DNA of 64,000 nt, taken from the NCBI GenBank assembly GCA_900770395.1, contig CAAGKM010000014.1, positions 83,298-147,297 on the forward strand, given 5' to 3'. Origin of the DNA: an uncultured Prevotella sp. Lineage in GTDB: Bacteria > Bacteroidota > Bacteroidia > Bacteroidales > Bacteroidaceae. Below, piece by piece: positions 8,728 to 17,161 of this stretch. The translations under genes and the position numbers were made by a program. Numbering within the stretch: the stretch's first letter is position 1; every line of letters starts with the position of its first letter. The notes beneath the pieces were generated by a model. The model ran no database searches. It saw nothing but the letters and a program-made list of their open reading frames with translations, and was not told the origin of the DNA.

Positions 8728-9900
8728 ATGATCAGTGACGAACAGATTCCTTATTTAATATGCCGTAAGCTCATCGGCACGATAACAGCCGAGGAGGAAG
8801 CCCTGCTTGAGAAGTGGAGCCAGCTGAACGACAGCAACCGTGCCGCCTACGGGCGACTGATGCAGAAAGAGCGCGTGGACATGGAGCTGCGGCGTCTCAA
8901 CATCGTCGATTACCGCCGGCCGCTTGCCGACATGCAGCGCCGTATTGCCGCTGAGGAAAATCAGGCTACACTCGGAGGAAATCCTGCGCCATCACATCGC
9001 TCAGCCGCAGTATATAAGTTGGTTGCCGCCGCGGCAGCCGTCCTGCTCTTTGTTTTCATCGGAACACGGTGGTGGCACAGCGCCGAAGACGACAGCGCAG
9101 GCGTTACTGCCACGGTGGAGAAAACAGAGATAACTCCGGGACACACGCAGGCGGTGCTAACCCTCGACAACGGCGAGACAGTGAGCCTTGGCGTGGACAG
9201 CCTGCGCAACAGCAGGATGATAGCCGAGGCGCAGAAAGGCGAGGAGTTTACCTACAGCACCATGCAGACCCCGAGGGGAGGCGAGTTTAAGGTGATGCTT
9301 GAAGACGGAACGGAGGTGTGGCTCAACGCCGACACCCGTCTGCGCTATCCCGAAAAGTTCTCCGGCAGTGAGCGGCGCGTGGAGGTGGACGGCGAAGCCT
9401 ACTTCAAGGTGGCTCCCGACAGCGAGCGTCCGTTCTACGTAGTGAGCGGCACACAGGAGATAAAGGTTTACGGCACCGAGTTCAACGTTACATCCTACGG
9501 CGACGAGCCTGCCGTGTACACCACGCTGGTGAAGGGAAGCATATCGCTGAAGATTATCGGCGGCAACGGCAGCGAGCTGATGCTCACGCCAGGCCATCAG
9601 GCTGTGGTGGACAAAGGACAGTCGACGGCACGCGTGAAGACAGTCGACACCGAGGTGGTGACAAGCTGGCGCAGCGGCACCTTTGTGTTCGAGGACCAGA
9701 CCTTAGAGCAAATCATGCGCACGCTGAGCCGCTGGTATGATTTCGACTACGAGTTTGCCGACAAGTCGGTTGCCTCCATAGTGTTCATGGGAAGCATTCC
9801 TCGCTACGGCTCGTTTGCCGAAGTTGCTGACATCTTCAAGAAGATGGGCGGCATAAGGCTTAGGCAGCAGGGTGGCAAGGTTGTGATAACAGCAAAATAA
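8728..9900 (+). CDS. FecR-family anti-sigma factor
   Basis: A 390-residue inner-membrane regulator. The cytoplasmic N-terminal part (about 1-92) would hold the sigma factor. One membrane segment spans about 93-113 (VAAAAAVLLFVFIG). The periplasmic FecR domain shows FTYSTMQTPRGGEFKVMLED and WLNADTRLRYPEKF, and the C-terminal DUF4974 region ends with RTLSRWYDFDYEF. It lies between the thioredoxin-like gene and a SusC with an STN domain, and its sigma partner is encoded divergently at 6616-7179. Family knowledge predicts that the receptor's STN domain signals through this protein. Because that receptor is broken here, the relay may be silent. Confidence 0.9.
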   Translation: MISDEQIPYLICRKLIGTITAEEEALLEKWSQLNDSNRAAYGRLMQKERVDMELRRLNIVDYRRPLADMQRRIAAEENQATLGGNPAPSHRSAAVYKLVAAAAAVLLFVFIGTRWWHSAEDDSAGVTATVEKTEITPGHTQAVLTLDNGETVSLGVDSLRNSRMIAEAQKGEEFTYSTMQTPRGGEFKVMLEDGTEVWLNADTRLRYPEKFSGSERRVEVDGEAYFKVAPDSERPFYVVSGTQEIKVYGTEFNVTSYGDEPAVYTTLVKGSISLKIIGGNGSELMLTPGHQAVVDKGQSTARVKTVDTEVVTSWRSGTFVFEDQTLEQIMRTLSRWYDFDYEFADKSVASIVFMGSIPRYGSFAEVADIFKKMGGIRLRQQGGKVVITAK

Positions 9901-9929
9901 CACATTATTAATATATATAGTACAAAACA

Positions 9930-12900
9930 ATGAAAAGACTGATTAAAATTGCGTCACTTGCACTCATGTTGCTGGTTGCAGTGTCGGCGTCGGTGAAGGC
10001 TCAGACCTACGACGTGGACTATAAGAACTATACAATAGAACAGGTGACAAAGGATTTGAGGAAGAAAACTGGCTACCAGTTTGTCTACAAAAAGGAAATC
10101 GTGGAAAACACAGGTTCCATCACCTGCCACTACAAGAATGCCACACTGCAGCAGTTGCTCAACCGCATTTTCTATGAGCATGCCGGACTGGACTATGAGA
10201 TAAGCAAGGGCACGGTGATTCTGAAGAAGGCTCCCAAGGACCGTCCCTACTATAAGAAGAACATCGTGGGCACGGTGGTTGACAACGACGGCGAGGCGCT
10301 GCCAGGAGCCACCGTCAGCCTTGTGGGCACCGACAATGCTGTGGTGACTGACATCGACGGCAATTTCTCAATCATCGTTGAGGGCAAGAATCCCCGGATT
10401 GAGGTGTCATACATAGGCATGAAGACCAAGACGCTCGACGTGAACCGCAGCGCCAAGCAGAAGTTCATGGTGGTGGAGCTGGATGCCGACGCCAACCTGC
10501 TGAGCGAGGTGCTTGTGACGGGCTACCAGAATCTGAAGCGCGAGAACGCCACAGGAGCCTATCAGGTGATTAGCTCAAAGGAACTCGATGAGCGTTACAC
10601 CACCAACCTCGTGAGCCGTCTGGAGGGACAGATACCCGGACTCACCGTCTACAACAACGGCTCTAACGACGGCGGCGAGTCGGCAATGACCATCCGCGGC
10701 GTCAGCTCGTTCAGGGCAAAGACCTCGCCATTAGTGGTGGTCGACGGACTGCCAATAGAAGGCTCGATAGAGTCGGTAAACACCTACGACATTGCCAGCA
10801 TCACCGTGCTCAAGGACGCCGCCGCGGCAGCCATCTACGGTGCGAGGGCATCAAACGGCGTTATCGTAATCACTACAAAGCGTGCCAGCGCAGAGAAACT
10901 GCAGGTGGACTTCAACGCCGACCTCACCATCACCGAGAAGCAGACCTACGACAACCGCCGCTGGGCAAACGCCTCGCAGCTGCTTGCCATCGAAAAGGCG
11001 AACTTCGACCTCTGCTCTGCCGACGATGAGCTTTACAACGCCATGCTCGGCGACTATGCCAAGAATCCGCTGAGCTTCGACCCTGCCTCACGTCTGATGC
11101 TGGAGCACAAGATGGGACTGAAGAGCGACGCCGACTTCAACGCCGCCATGAGCCGCATGCAGAACAACGACTACCGCAGGGAATGGCGCGACGCCATGCT
11201 GCGCACACAGATACAGCACCAGTACAACCTCGCCATACGCACCAAGGGAAAGAAGCTGAACTCAAACATTGTGCTTAACTACAAAGGCGACAACATGGGA
11301 ACAGTGAAAGAAGACAACAGCACCCTGCACCTAAGCTACGTGGGCGATCTTGCCGCCACAAAGTGGCTTGACCTCTCAATGGGAATCAACCTTATCAGCG
11401 AGCGTGCCAAAACACATATTTCAGATCTCACGACAAGCATCAACGGATTCCGACCTTACCAAAGCATGTACAACGATGACGGCACTGCCGCTGACATGGA
11501 GGCGGGAATGTGGCTCGGACTGCCATCGCTGAAAGATGAAAGCATCGGACTGAAACCGGCGACATTCAACTTCATGGACGAACTGGGCATGAACTTCAAC
11601 AAGTCGCGCCGCAACAACATCCGCTCCTTCGTGCATGCCAACGTGAAGATTCTGCCCGAACTGGTGCTCTCGGCACGCTTCCAATACGAGGACATAAGCT
11701 ACAGGGGCGAGTCTTTCTATGAGGCTGACTCCTACTATATGCGCAATCTGTATAACCTCTTTACAAGCGGAGGCACACACTACATTCCTGACGGCGGAAT
11801 GCTGAAATCGTCAAACCAGAACGGCGACTACTACACCTTCCGCACACAGGCTTCCTATGACAAGACATTTGCCGAGAAGCACGCCGTGGAGGCTATCGCA
11901 GGTTTTGAGTACCGTCAGGCACGCACCAGATACACCAACAACCTGCTGTTGGGATACGACGACCAGACACAGACCAACATGAACCACCTCATAAACTTCA
12001 ACGACCTGCAGTATGTGCAGTCATCGGACCTCGGTATGGGTTACTCTCCTCTCGGCTCTGCCCCGACAGAGGATGATTTCTCCACATCGGAGACCCTCCA
12101 CCGCTTCTACTCGCTCTACGCCACGGCAGGCTACACCTACGACAGCCGCTACAGCGCATCGTTCTCCTACCGTGTGGACAAGGCAGACCTCTTCGGAGCC
12201 GACCCTGAGTTCCGCGGCCGTCCGCTGTGGTCGGTGGGAGCAAGCTGGAACATAGGCAACGAGGCGTGGATGAAGCAATACTCATGGATTGATGCCCTGA
12301 AGCGGCTCGCTGGACTGGTACCTGAAGAACAGCAGCGACCTGCTGTCGCTCACCGACATCGACCCCACAACGGGCTGGTCGTCGCTCACCATCAACAACG
12401 GAAAGGCACGCAACAAGGGTGTGGAGCTGCAACTCAACGGCACCATCATCGAACCCAAGACCCGCGACGACTTCGGACTGAGCGCAGCATTCAACATTGC
12501 CTACAACAAAAACGAGGTGATAAAGGTTGACCACACTCCTGCCTCGGGCTTTGAGGCTCTGCGCACCCTGCGCGAGGGCGACCCCGTGAACGCCATCTAT
12601 GCCTACCGCTTTGCAGGCATGCAGACCGATGAAAGCGGCATGCAGTCGTATGGCTGGTATGACGCCAAGGGAAATATCCACACCACCGACATCGCATCGG
12701 GTGAGTTTGCGCCGGAGGACATCGTGTGCATGGGCGGCAGAGACCCGAAGGTGACTGCCAGTTTCGTGCCCGAACTTACATGGAAGGGATTCTCACTCTC
12801 TGCAATGCTTGCCTATTACGGCGGTCACTACATGAACGCCGCTGCCGAGGACTGGATTTGTGGAGGAACATACAAAGGCTACAACAACATGGACGATCCT

Positions 12901-13248
12901 GTTCCCGCTGCATTCCTCAACTACTGGCAGGCTGCCGACAAGACTACGGCAATCGCCAACGGCTATCCCGGCATGAACACCATCGGCACGTCGCAGTATA
13001 TCGACCAGACCGTGATGCACGCCGACTATCTGAAAGTGCGCAACATCGTGCTGGGCTACACCTTCCCAAAGGTGCTGTGCGGCAAGCTCGGCATCAACGC
13101 CCTGCGCATAAGGCTGCAGATGAACAACGTTGCCACATGGAAGCGCAACTCAATGGGAATAGACCCAGAGGCTGTAGACCCATTGTCGGGATATGCCGTC
13201 AACTCGCCTATGAGAAGCTATACAATGAGTGTGAGCGTAAACTTGTAA
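9930..13248 (+). pseudogene. SusC/RagA-type TonB-dependent receptor with STN domain, broken by an out-of-frame internal deletion
   Basis: The first 791 codons (9930-12302) encode a signal peptide, an STN domain (about residues 30-95), a carboxypeptidase-like domain (GTVVDNDGEALPGATV), the plug (SFRAKTSPLVVVDGLPIEGS, LKDAAAAAIYGARASNGVI) and part of the barrel. The frame changes after ...SWIDALK. From 12304, in another frame, it continues as GSLDWYLKNSSDLL to the barrel end at 13248. Compared with the intact SusC at 31772-34939, about 70 residues between these points are missing, so this is a deletion with frameshift. Read straight through, the first frame ends at 12530 without the last barrel strands. 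An assembly error is the main alternative. Confidence 0.8.
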
Positions 13249-13268
13249 AACAAACAAAGAAGAAAAAG

Positions 13269-14903
13269 ATGAAACACAATATATTAAAAGGTATCGTGGC
13301 AACAGCAATAGCCACGGCATCGCTGACTGCCTGCGACAGCCAGCTGGACATAATACCCAAGGGACAGAGCACCCTCTCGACCGTCACCGACCTTGAGATG
13401 TTGCTGAACGCAAATTATGACATGGGGCTGCCCTATACCGACCTCGGCATCATCTGCAACGAGTCGTTAGGAATGGGAGACAACGTGCCCACACAGCTTA
13501 AGATGAAGAACACTCTTACATACGCCATGCTTGCCTACGACGAGACGGTGGACAGAGCTAACCTTACCCTGCAGGACGAGCGCTATGAGCACGGCTATAA
13601 GTATATCAACAACATGAACACCATCATTGCCAAGATGCCCGAGGCTTCGGGCGACGAGGGCAAGAAGAAGGTGCTCATTGCCGAAGCTCACGTGATGAGA
13701 GGCTATCTGCACTGGCTGCTGGTGAACATTTATGCAAAGCAGTACGACGAGGCAACAGCTGCCGACGAGGGCGGCATTCCCTACGTCACCGACATAGACG
13801 TGACCACTTTGAAGGAGAAGCTCTCCCTTGCCCAGGTGTATGAGAACATCCTCAACGACTGCAGCGACGAGAACATCAATGCCCTGCCTGTCAGGAACGA
13901 CGACGTGCTGCGTGCCGACCAGGCGTGGGGCAACGCCGTGAGGGCAAAGGTGCTGATGCAGATGAAGCGCTACAAGGATGCCATTCCCTACGCCGAAAAG
14001 GCGCTGAAAATAAACGGCAACATTGATGACCGTTCGACTGTGGTGGAGCTGAAAGACTGGTATCTGCAAAAGCAGTCGCCCTGCAACTACATCTATTTCG
14101 GCACATCGGCAGCCCCCTTTGCCGAGACAATCTCGATGGAGACAGCCATGCTCTTCGAGGAGGGCGACTACGTGAAGGACTACGCCTTTGCCTTCGGAAT
14201 GGATCCGGGAGAAGGTGGAGGCGGCGATGATGATGACGATGACTGGGGGGACGATGAGGAATGGCTCTCTCCTACCCGTTGCAGGAAAATGTATGCCTCG
14301 CTCAAGAAACGTGCCGCTGCCATGAAGCTCCCCGTGAAACGCGCTGCCGATGATGAGGAAGACTGGGGCGATGATGACGATTGGGGCGATGAAGACATAT
14401 ACACGGCTCCCAACATTGCAAATCCGGCATGGAGTCCGCTGTTCGGCATGATGCTGTCGGGCGTTATGGGCAGTGCTATGTACTATGGCGCCAACGCATA
14501 CGCCAATACCTTCGGCATCACAAGCGACAGGATGCACTATACTCTCGCCGAGTGCTACATCCGCACGGAGCGCATAGCCGACGGTATGGCACTTGTCAAC
14601 AAAGTACGCCAATACCGCATACACCCCGACAAGTACACGGAACTGAGCGCCGACAATGAGGCCGAGGCTATGGCTCTGCTGCAGAACGCCAAGTGGATAG
14701 AGTGCCTGAGCACCTACGAGAACTTCTTCGACTGCAAGCGGTGGAACACAGAGCCTGACTATCAGCGCACCATCACCCGCACAATCATGGACATGGAGGG
14801 TAACATGGAAATGTTTTCCATTGCTCCCGACTCAAAGCTCTGGGTGTTCCCCTTCCCGCTTAGCGCAACGAGAAAGAACCCCACGCTCACCCATAACTAT
14901 TAA
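13269..14903 (+). CDS. SusD/RagB-like outer-membrane lipoprotein with acidic inserts
   Basis: A 544-residue SusD-type nutrient-binding lipoprotein. The ATG at 13269 gives a signal peptide with lipobox LTAC (Cys about residue 18), then DSQLDIIPKGQSTL, normal for the family. Tetratricopeptide-like helices follow (AEAHVMRGYLHWLLVNIYAKQ). The C-terminus SATRKNPTLTHNY matches SusD ends. Two strongly acidic Trp-Gly-Asp segments, at about residues 315-333 and 361-378, flank a basic stretch and are unusual for SusD. It lies 20 bases after the broken SusC and probably serves the same, unidentified, ligand. No degradative enzyme is encoded in this operon. Confidence 0.88.
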   Translation: MKHNILKGIVATAIATASLTACDSQLDIIPKGQSTLSTVTDLEMLLNANYDMGLPYTDLGIICNESLGMGDNVPTQLKMKNTLTYAMLAYDETVDRANLTLQDERYEHGYKYINNMNTIIAKMPEASGDEGKKKVLIAEAHVMRGYLHWLLVNIYAKQYDEATAADEGGIPYVTDIDVTTLKEKLSLAQVYENILNDCSDENINALPVRNDDVLRADQAWGNAVRAKVLMQMKRYKDAIPYAEKALKINGNIDDRSTVVELKDWYLQKQSPCNYIYFGTSAAPFAETISMETAMLFEEGDYVKDYAFAFGMDPGEGGGGDDDDDDWGDDEEWLSPTRCRKMYASLKKRAAAMKLPVKRAADDEEDWGDDDDWGDEDIYTAPNIANPAWSPLFGMMLSGVMGSAMYYGANAYANTFGITSDRMHYTLAECYIRTERIADGMALVNKVRQYRIHPDKYTELSADNEAEAMALLQNAKWIECLSTYENFFDCKRWNTEPDYQRTITRTIMDMEGNMEMFSIAPDSKLWVFPFPLSATRKNPTLTHNY

Positions 14904-14976
14904 CGGCGATGAAACATAAATTATGATACCCTGCTCGCCCAATAGCATATATGAACTTTAGTGATTGATAAAAAAT

Positions 14977-15010
14977 TAAAGGAGTTAAGGAATTCCCCTT
15001 AGCTCCTTTA
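14977..15010. terminator. Bidirectional intrinsic terminator between SusD and the EamA transporter
   Basis: A 14-bp stem with one mismatch (TAAAGGAGTTAAGG against its complement) lies between convergent genes and is flanked by A-rich sequence on the left and T/A-rich sequence on the right. Confidence 0.75.
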
Positions 15011-15055
15011 TTAATTAATGAGCAGAATACTGATGGCAGCAGAAAAACTGCCCCG

Positions 15056-15970
15056 TCATCTCGAACCGATATATAAGAACACCATGCCGAGAAGCACCAG
15101 GATGAGGTCGACGAACTTCGACTTGAGGTTTTTCTCATGGAACGCCACCGCACCAAACAGGAAGCTGACAATAACACTGCCGCGGCGGATCATGGACACA
15201 ATGCTGATCATGGCGCCGTCGAGACTGAGCGAATAGAAATATGCGAAATCGGCAGCCGAGAGGAATATGCTCACAAAGATGATGCCCCAGTCCCAATGGA
15301 ACGGCGACGAGGCGCGCTTGGGCCACCACAGGAGCATGAGCATGGCTCCCATCATGAAAAACTGGTAGATGTTATACCACGACTGAACAGTCATCTTGTC
15401 GAGCCCGACACCGCCGGCGGCAGGAGCAGCCATTAGATACTTGTCGTAGAGTCCGCTGACAGCACCGAGCACCGCCGCACCCACAATCATCCAGATGCCA
15501 TGGTCGTGCTTGAAGTCGATGCCCTCTTTCTTGCCGCTGCGGCTGAGCAGCAGAAACGACATGACGGCAAGCAGCACACCTATCCACTGCCAGCCGTTGA
15601 GGCGCTCTCCAAACACGAGAAATGCTCCCACAAGCACCATCACAGGACGGGTGGCATTGATAGGACCGACAATGGTGAGCGGCAAGCGCTTCATGCCGAA
15701 ATATCCCAATACCCACGAGCTGAGCACAATGCAGCTTTTCACGAGTATATAGCGGTGAACCTCCCATCCTCCGCCTGTGGCATAGAAGATGGAACCGTTG
15801 AGCACATCGGTGTAGCCGCTGAGCAGAATGAACGGCAGAAAAATAAGACTTGAAAACAATGTGTTAAGAAAAAGCACGGGAATGACGGCATTGCCGGCAA
15901 GAGCCTTCTTCTTGAATGTGTCATAAAATCCTAAAAGTGCTGCTGAAAGAAATGCAAGTAATAACCACAT
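15056..15970 (-). CDS. EamA/DMT-family membrane transporter
   Basis: A 304-residue protein with about ten hydrophobic segments arranged as two related halves. Each half carries a Gly/Pro-containing pattern typical of EamA proteins: VGPINATRPVMVLVGAFLVFGE in the first, and SIVSMIRRGSVIVSFLFGAVAFHEK in the second. Members export small metabolites or sugars, and the substrate cannot be told here. It ends against a shared terminator and starts 4 bases downstream of truA on the same strand, so it is probably the second gene of a truA operon. Confidence 0.85.
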   Translation of the reverse strand: MWLLLAFLSAALLGFYDTFKKKALAGNAVIPVLFLNTLFSSLIFLPFILLSGYTDVLNGSIFYATGGGWEVHRYILVKSCIVLSSWVLGYFGMKRLPLTIVGPINATRPVMVLVGAFLVFGERLNGWQWIGVLLAVMSFLLLSRSGKKEGIDFKHDHGIWMIVGAAVLGAVSGLYDKYLMAAPAAGGVGLDKMTVQSWYNIYQFFMMGAMLMLLWWPKRASSPFHWDWGIIFVSIFLSAADFAYFYSLSLDGAMISIVSMIRRGSVIVSFLFGAVAFHEKNLKSKFVDLILVLLGMVFLYIGSR

Positions 15971-15974
15971 AATC

Positions 15975-16703
15975 CTAATATTCTACATTTTCTAAAAACA
16001 ATGCCTTTGCCGGCATACTCTCGCCTGCCGATGAGCGGCTGCCACACTCAATGACTTTGCGGAAACCGTCCACCGAGAGCCGTCCACGACCCACCTCAAC
16101 CAACGTGCCGACTACGGCGCGCACCATGTTGCGCAGAAATCTGTTGGCGCTTATCTCAAAATACCAGCTCGTGGGCGAGGTCTGATGCCATTCGGCGGCA
16201 GTGACGTCGCACAGCGTGGTCTTGACATCGCTACCAGCCTTGCAGAACGCCCCGAAGTCTTTATAATCAAGGAGCGTGCGCGCAGCCTCGTTCATGAGAG
16301 CATAGTCCAGCTTGTAGTGCAGTTGCAGCGAATACTTGTCGAGAAACGGATCCTTGGCTGTGTGTACATAATAATGATACGTGCGCTTGGTGGCACTAAA
16401 CCGCGAGTGCATATCATCAGCCACCAGCTCCACTTTCTGCACACCTATGTCGCGTGGCAGAATGTGATTCAGCCTGAAAGCCATATGCTGACAGTCGAGA
16501 GCCTCATCACAGTCGAAATGCGCCACCATGTGACGGGCGTGAACACCAGTGTCGGTACGCCCTGCGCCAACCACAATCACGTCGTGGCGCAAAGCCAGCG
16601 AACATGCGCGCTGCAGCTCTGCCTGCACGGTGTTGCCATTGGGCTGTATCTGCCAGCCATGATAGTTGGTGCCGTCGTAAGAGAAATGTATAAAATACCT
16701 CAT
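15975..16703 (-). CDS. truA: tRNA pseudouridine(38-40) synthase
   Basis: Isomerises uridines 38-40 in tRNA anticodon arms. The 242-residue protein has YDGTNYHGWQIQPNGNTVQ at the N-terminus and the catalytic GAGRTDTGVHA with its Asp near residue 51. It also has the C-terminal NRFLRNMVRAVVGTLVEVGRGR. All landmarks of TruA are intact. A TAATTTTG promoter element lies 37 bases upstream. The downstream EamA transporter follows after 4 bases. Confidence 0.95.
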   Translation of the reverse strand: MRYFIHFSYDGTNYHGWQIQPNGNTVQAELQRACSLALRHDVIVVGAGRTDTGVHARHMVAHFDCDEALDCQHMAFRLNHILPRDIGVQKVELVADDMHSRFSATKRTYHYYVHTAKDPFLDKYSLQLHYKLDYALMNEAARTLLDYKDFGAFCKAGSDVKTTLCDVTAAEWHQTSPTSWYFEISANRFLRNMVRAVVGTLVEVGRGRLSVDGFRKVIECGSRSSAGESMPAKALFLENVEY

Positions 16704-16740
16704 CTGTGCCTTGTCTTTGCCGTTTATGCAAAATCGGGTG

Positions 16741-16748
16741 CAAAATTA
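16741..16748 (-). promoter_or_regulatory. Predicted -7 promoter element of truA
   Basis: Minus-strand TAATTTTG followed by CACC, with a TTGG about 22 bases further upstream as a possible -33 element. Confidence 0.5.
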
Positions 16749-16820
16749 CACAAAAGTAATGAATAAGCAGCCAACCCAAAACTAAAAAAACATTAAAAAA
16801 CGTTGATGTCTCAAAGATTA

Positions 16821-16863
16821 TTCATTCTTCATTCTTCATTTTTCATTTTTCTTTGTACCTTTG
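16821..16863 (+). promoter_or_regulatory. Promoter block of the tRNA-Thr/tRNA-Gly/topB region
   Basis: The -7 element TACCTTTG is at 16856-16863, 22 bases before tRNA-Thr. It is preceded by a pyrimidine-rich block of repeated TTCATTC units. The first 24 bases of the block (16821-16844) are identical to those in front of the UpxY leader at 47556-47579. Confidence 0.6.
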
Positions 16864-16885
16864 CACCCGATTTAGCAAAAGAATT

Positions 16886-16958
16886 GCCGATATGGCTCAG
16901 TTGGTAGAGCAATTCATTCGTAATGAATAGGTCGCGGGTTCGAGTCCCGCTATCGGCT
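16886..16958 (+). tRNA. tRNA-Thr (anticodon CGT)
   Basis: A 73-base cloverleaf. The acceptor stem GCCGATA pairs with TATCGGC, the D-arm has GGCTCAGTTGGTAGAGC, and the anticodon loop TTCGTAA gives CGT. The T-arm has CGCGGGTTCGAGTCCCGC. CCA is not encoded. Confidence 0.95.
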
Positions 16959-16986
16959 CACAAGAAAAAACATCAAACAGGCATCT

Positions 16987-17059
16987 GCGGTAGTAGCTCA
17001 GTTGGTAGAGCATCGGCTTCCCAAGCCGAGGGTCACGGGTTCGAGTCCCGCTTACCGCT
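16987..17059 (+). tRNA. tRNA-Gly (anticodon CCC)
   Basis: A 73-base cloverleaf. The acceptor stem GCGGTAG pairs with TTACCGC (one G-U pair) and the anticodon loop TTCCCAA gives CCC. The T-arm has ACGGGTTCGAGTCCCGC. It lies 28 bases after tRNA-Thr with no terminator between, so the two are probably co-transcribed. Confidence 0.95.
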
Positions 17060-17161
17060 CAGAAGAAAAGTTTTCATATTTTATTTGGGTTAATAAAAAG
17101 GGATGGCGGACGTTGTGATTTAACGTTTGCCATTTCGCTTTAAATGAAGGAATATACACAA

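Noticed and set aside
12290..12420. Programmed frameshift in the first SusC
   Set aside because: About 70 residues of the fold are missing as well as the frame, so a deletion is the simpler reading; SusC genes are not known to use recoding.
12726..13268. Long N-terminal extension of the SusD frame
   Set aside because: It overlaps the SusC end in another frame; the ATG at 13269 gives a proper lipoprotein signal.
14240..14250. G6 tract in the SusD gene as a phase switch
   Set aside because: Six G in frame within a GAT/GGG-rich coding repeat is short, and the gene is intact.
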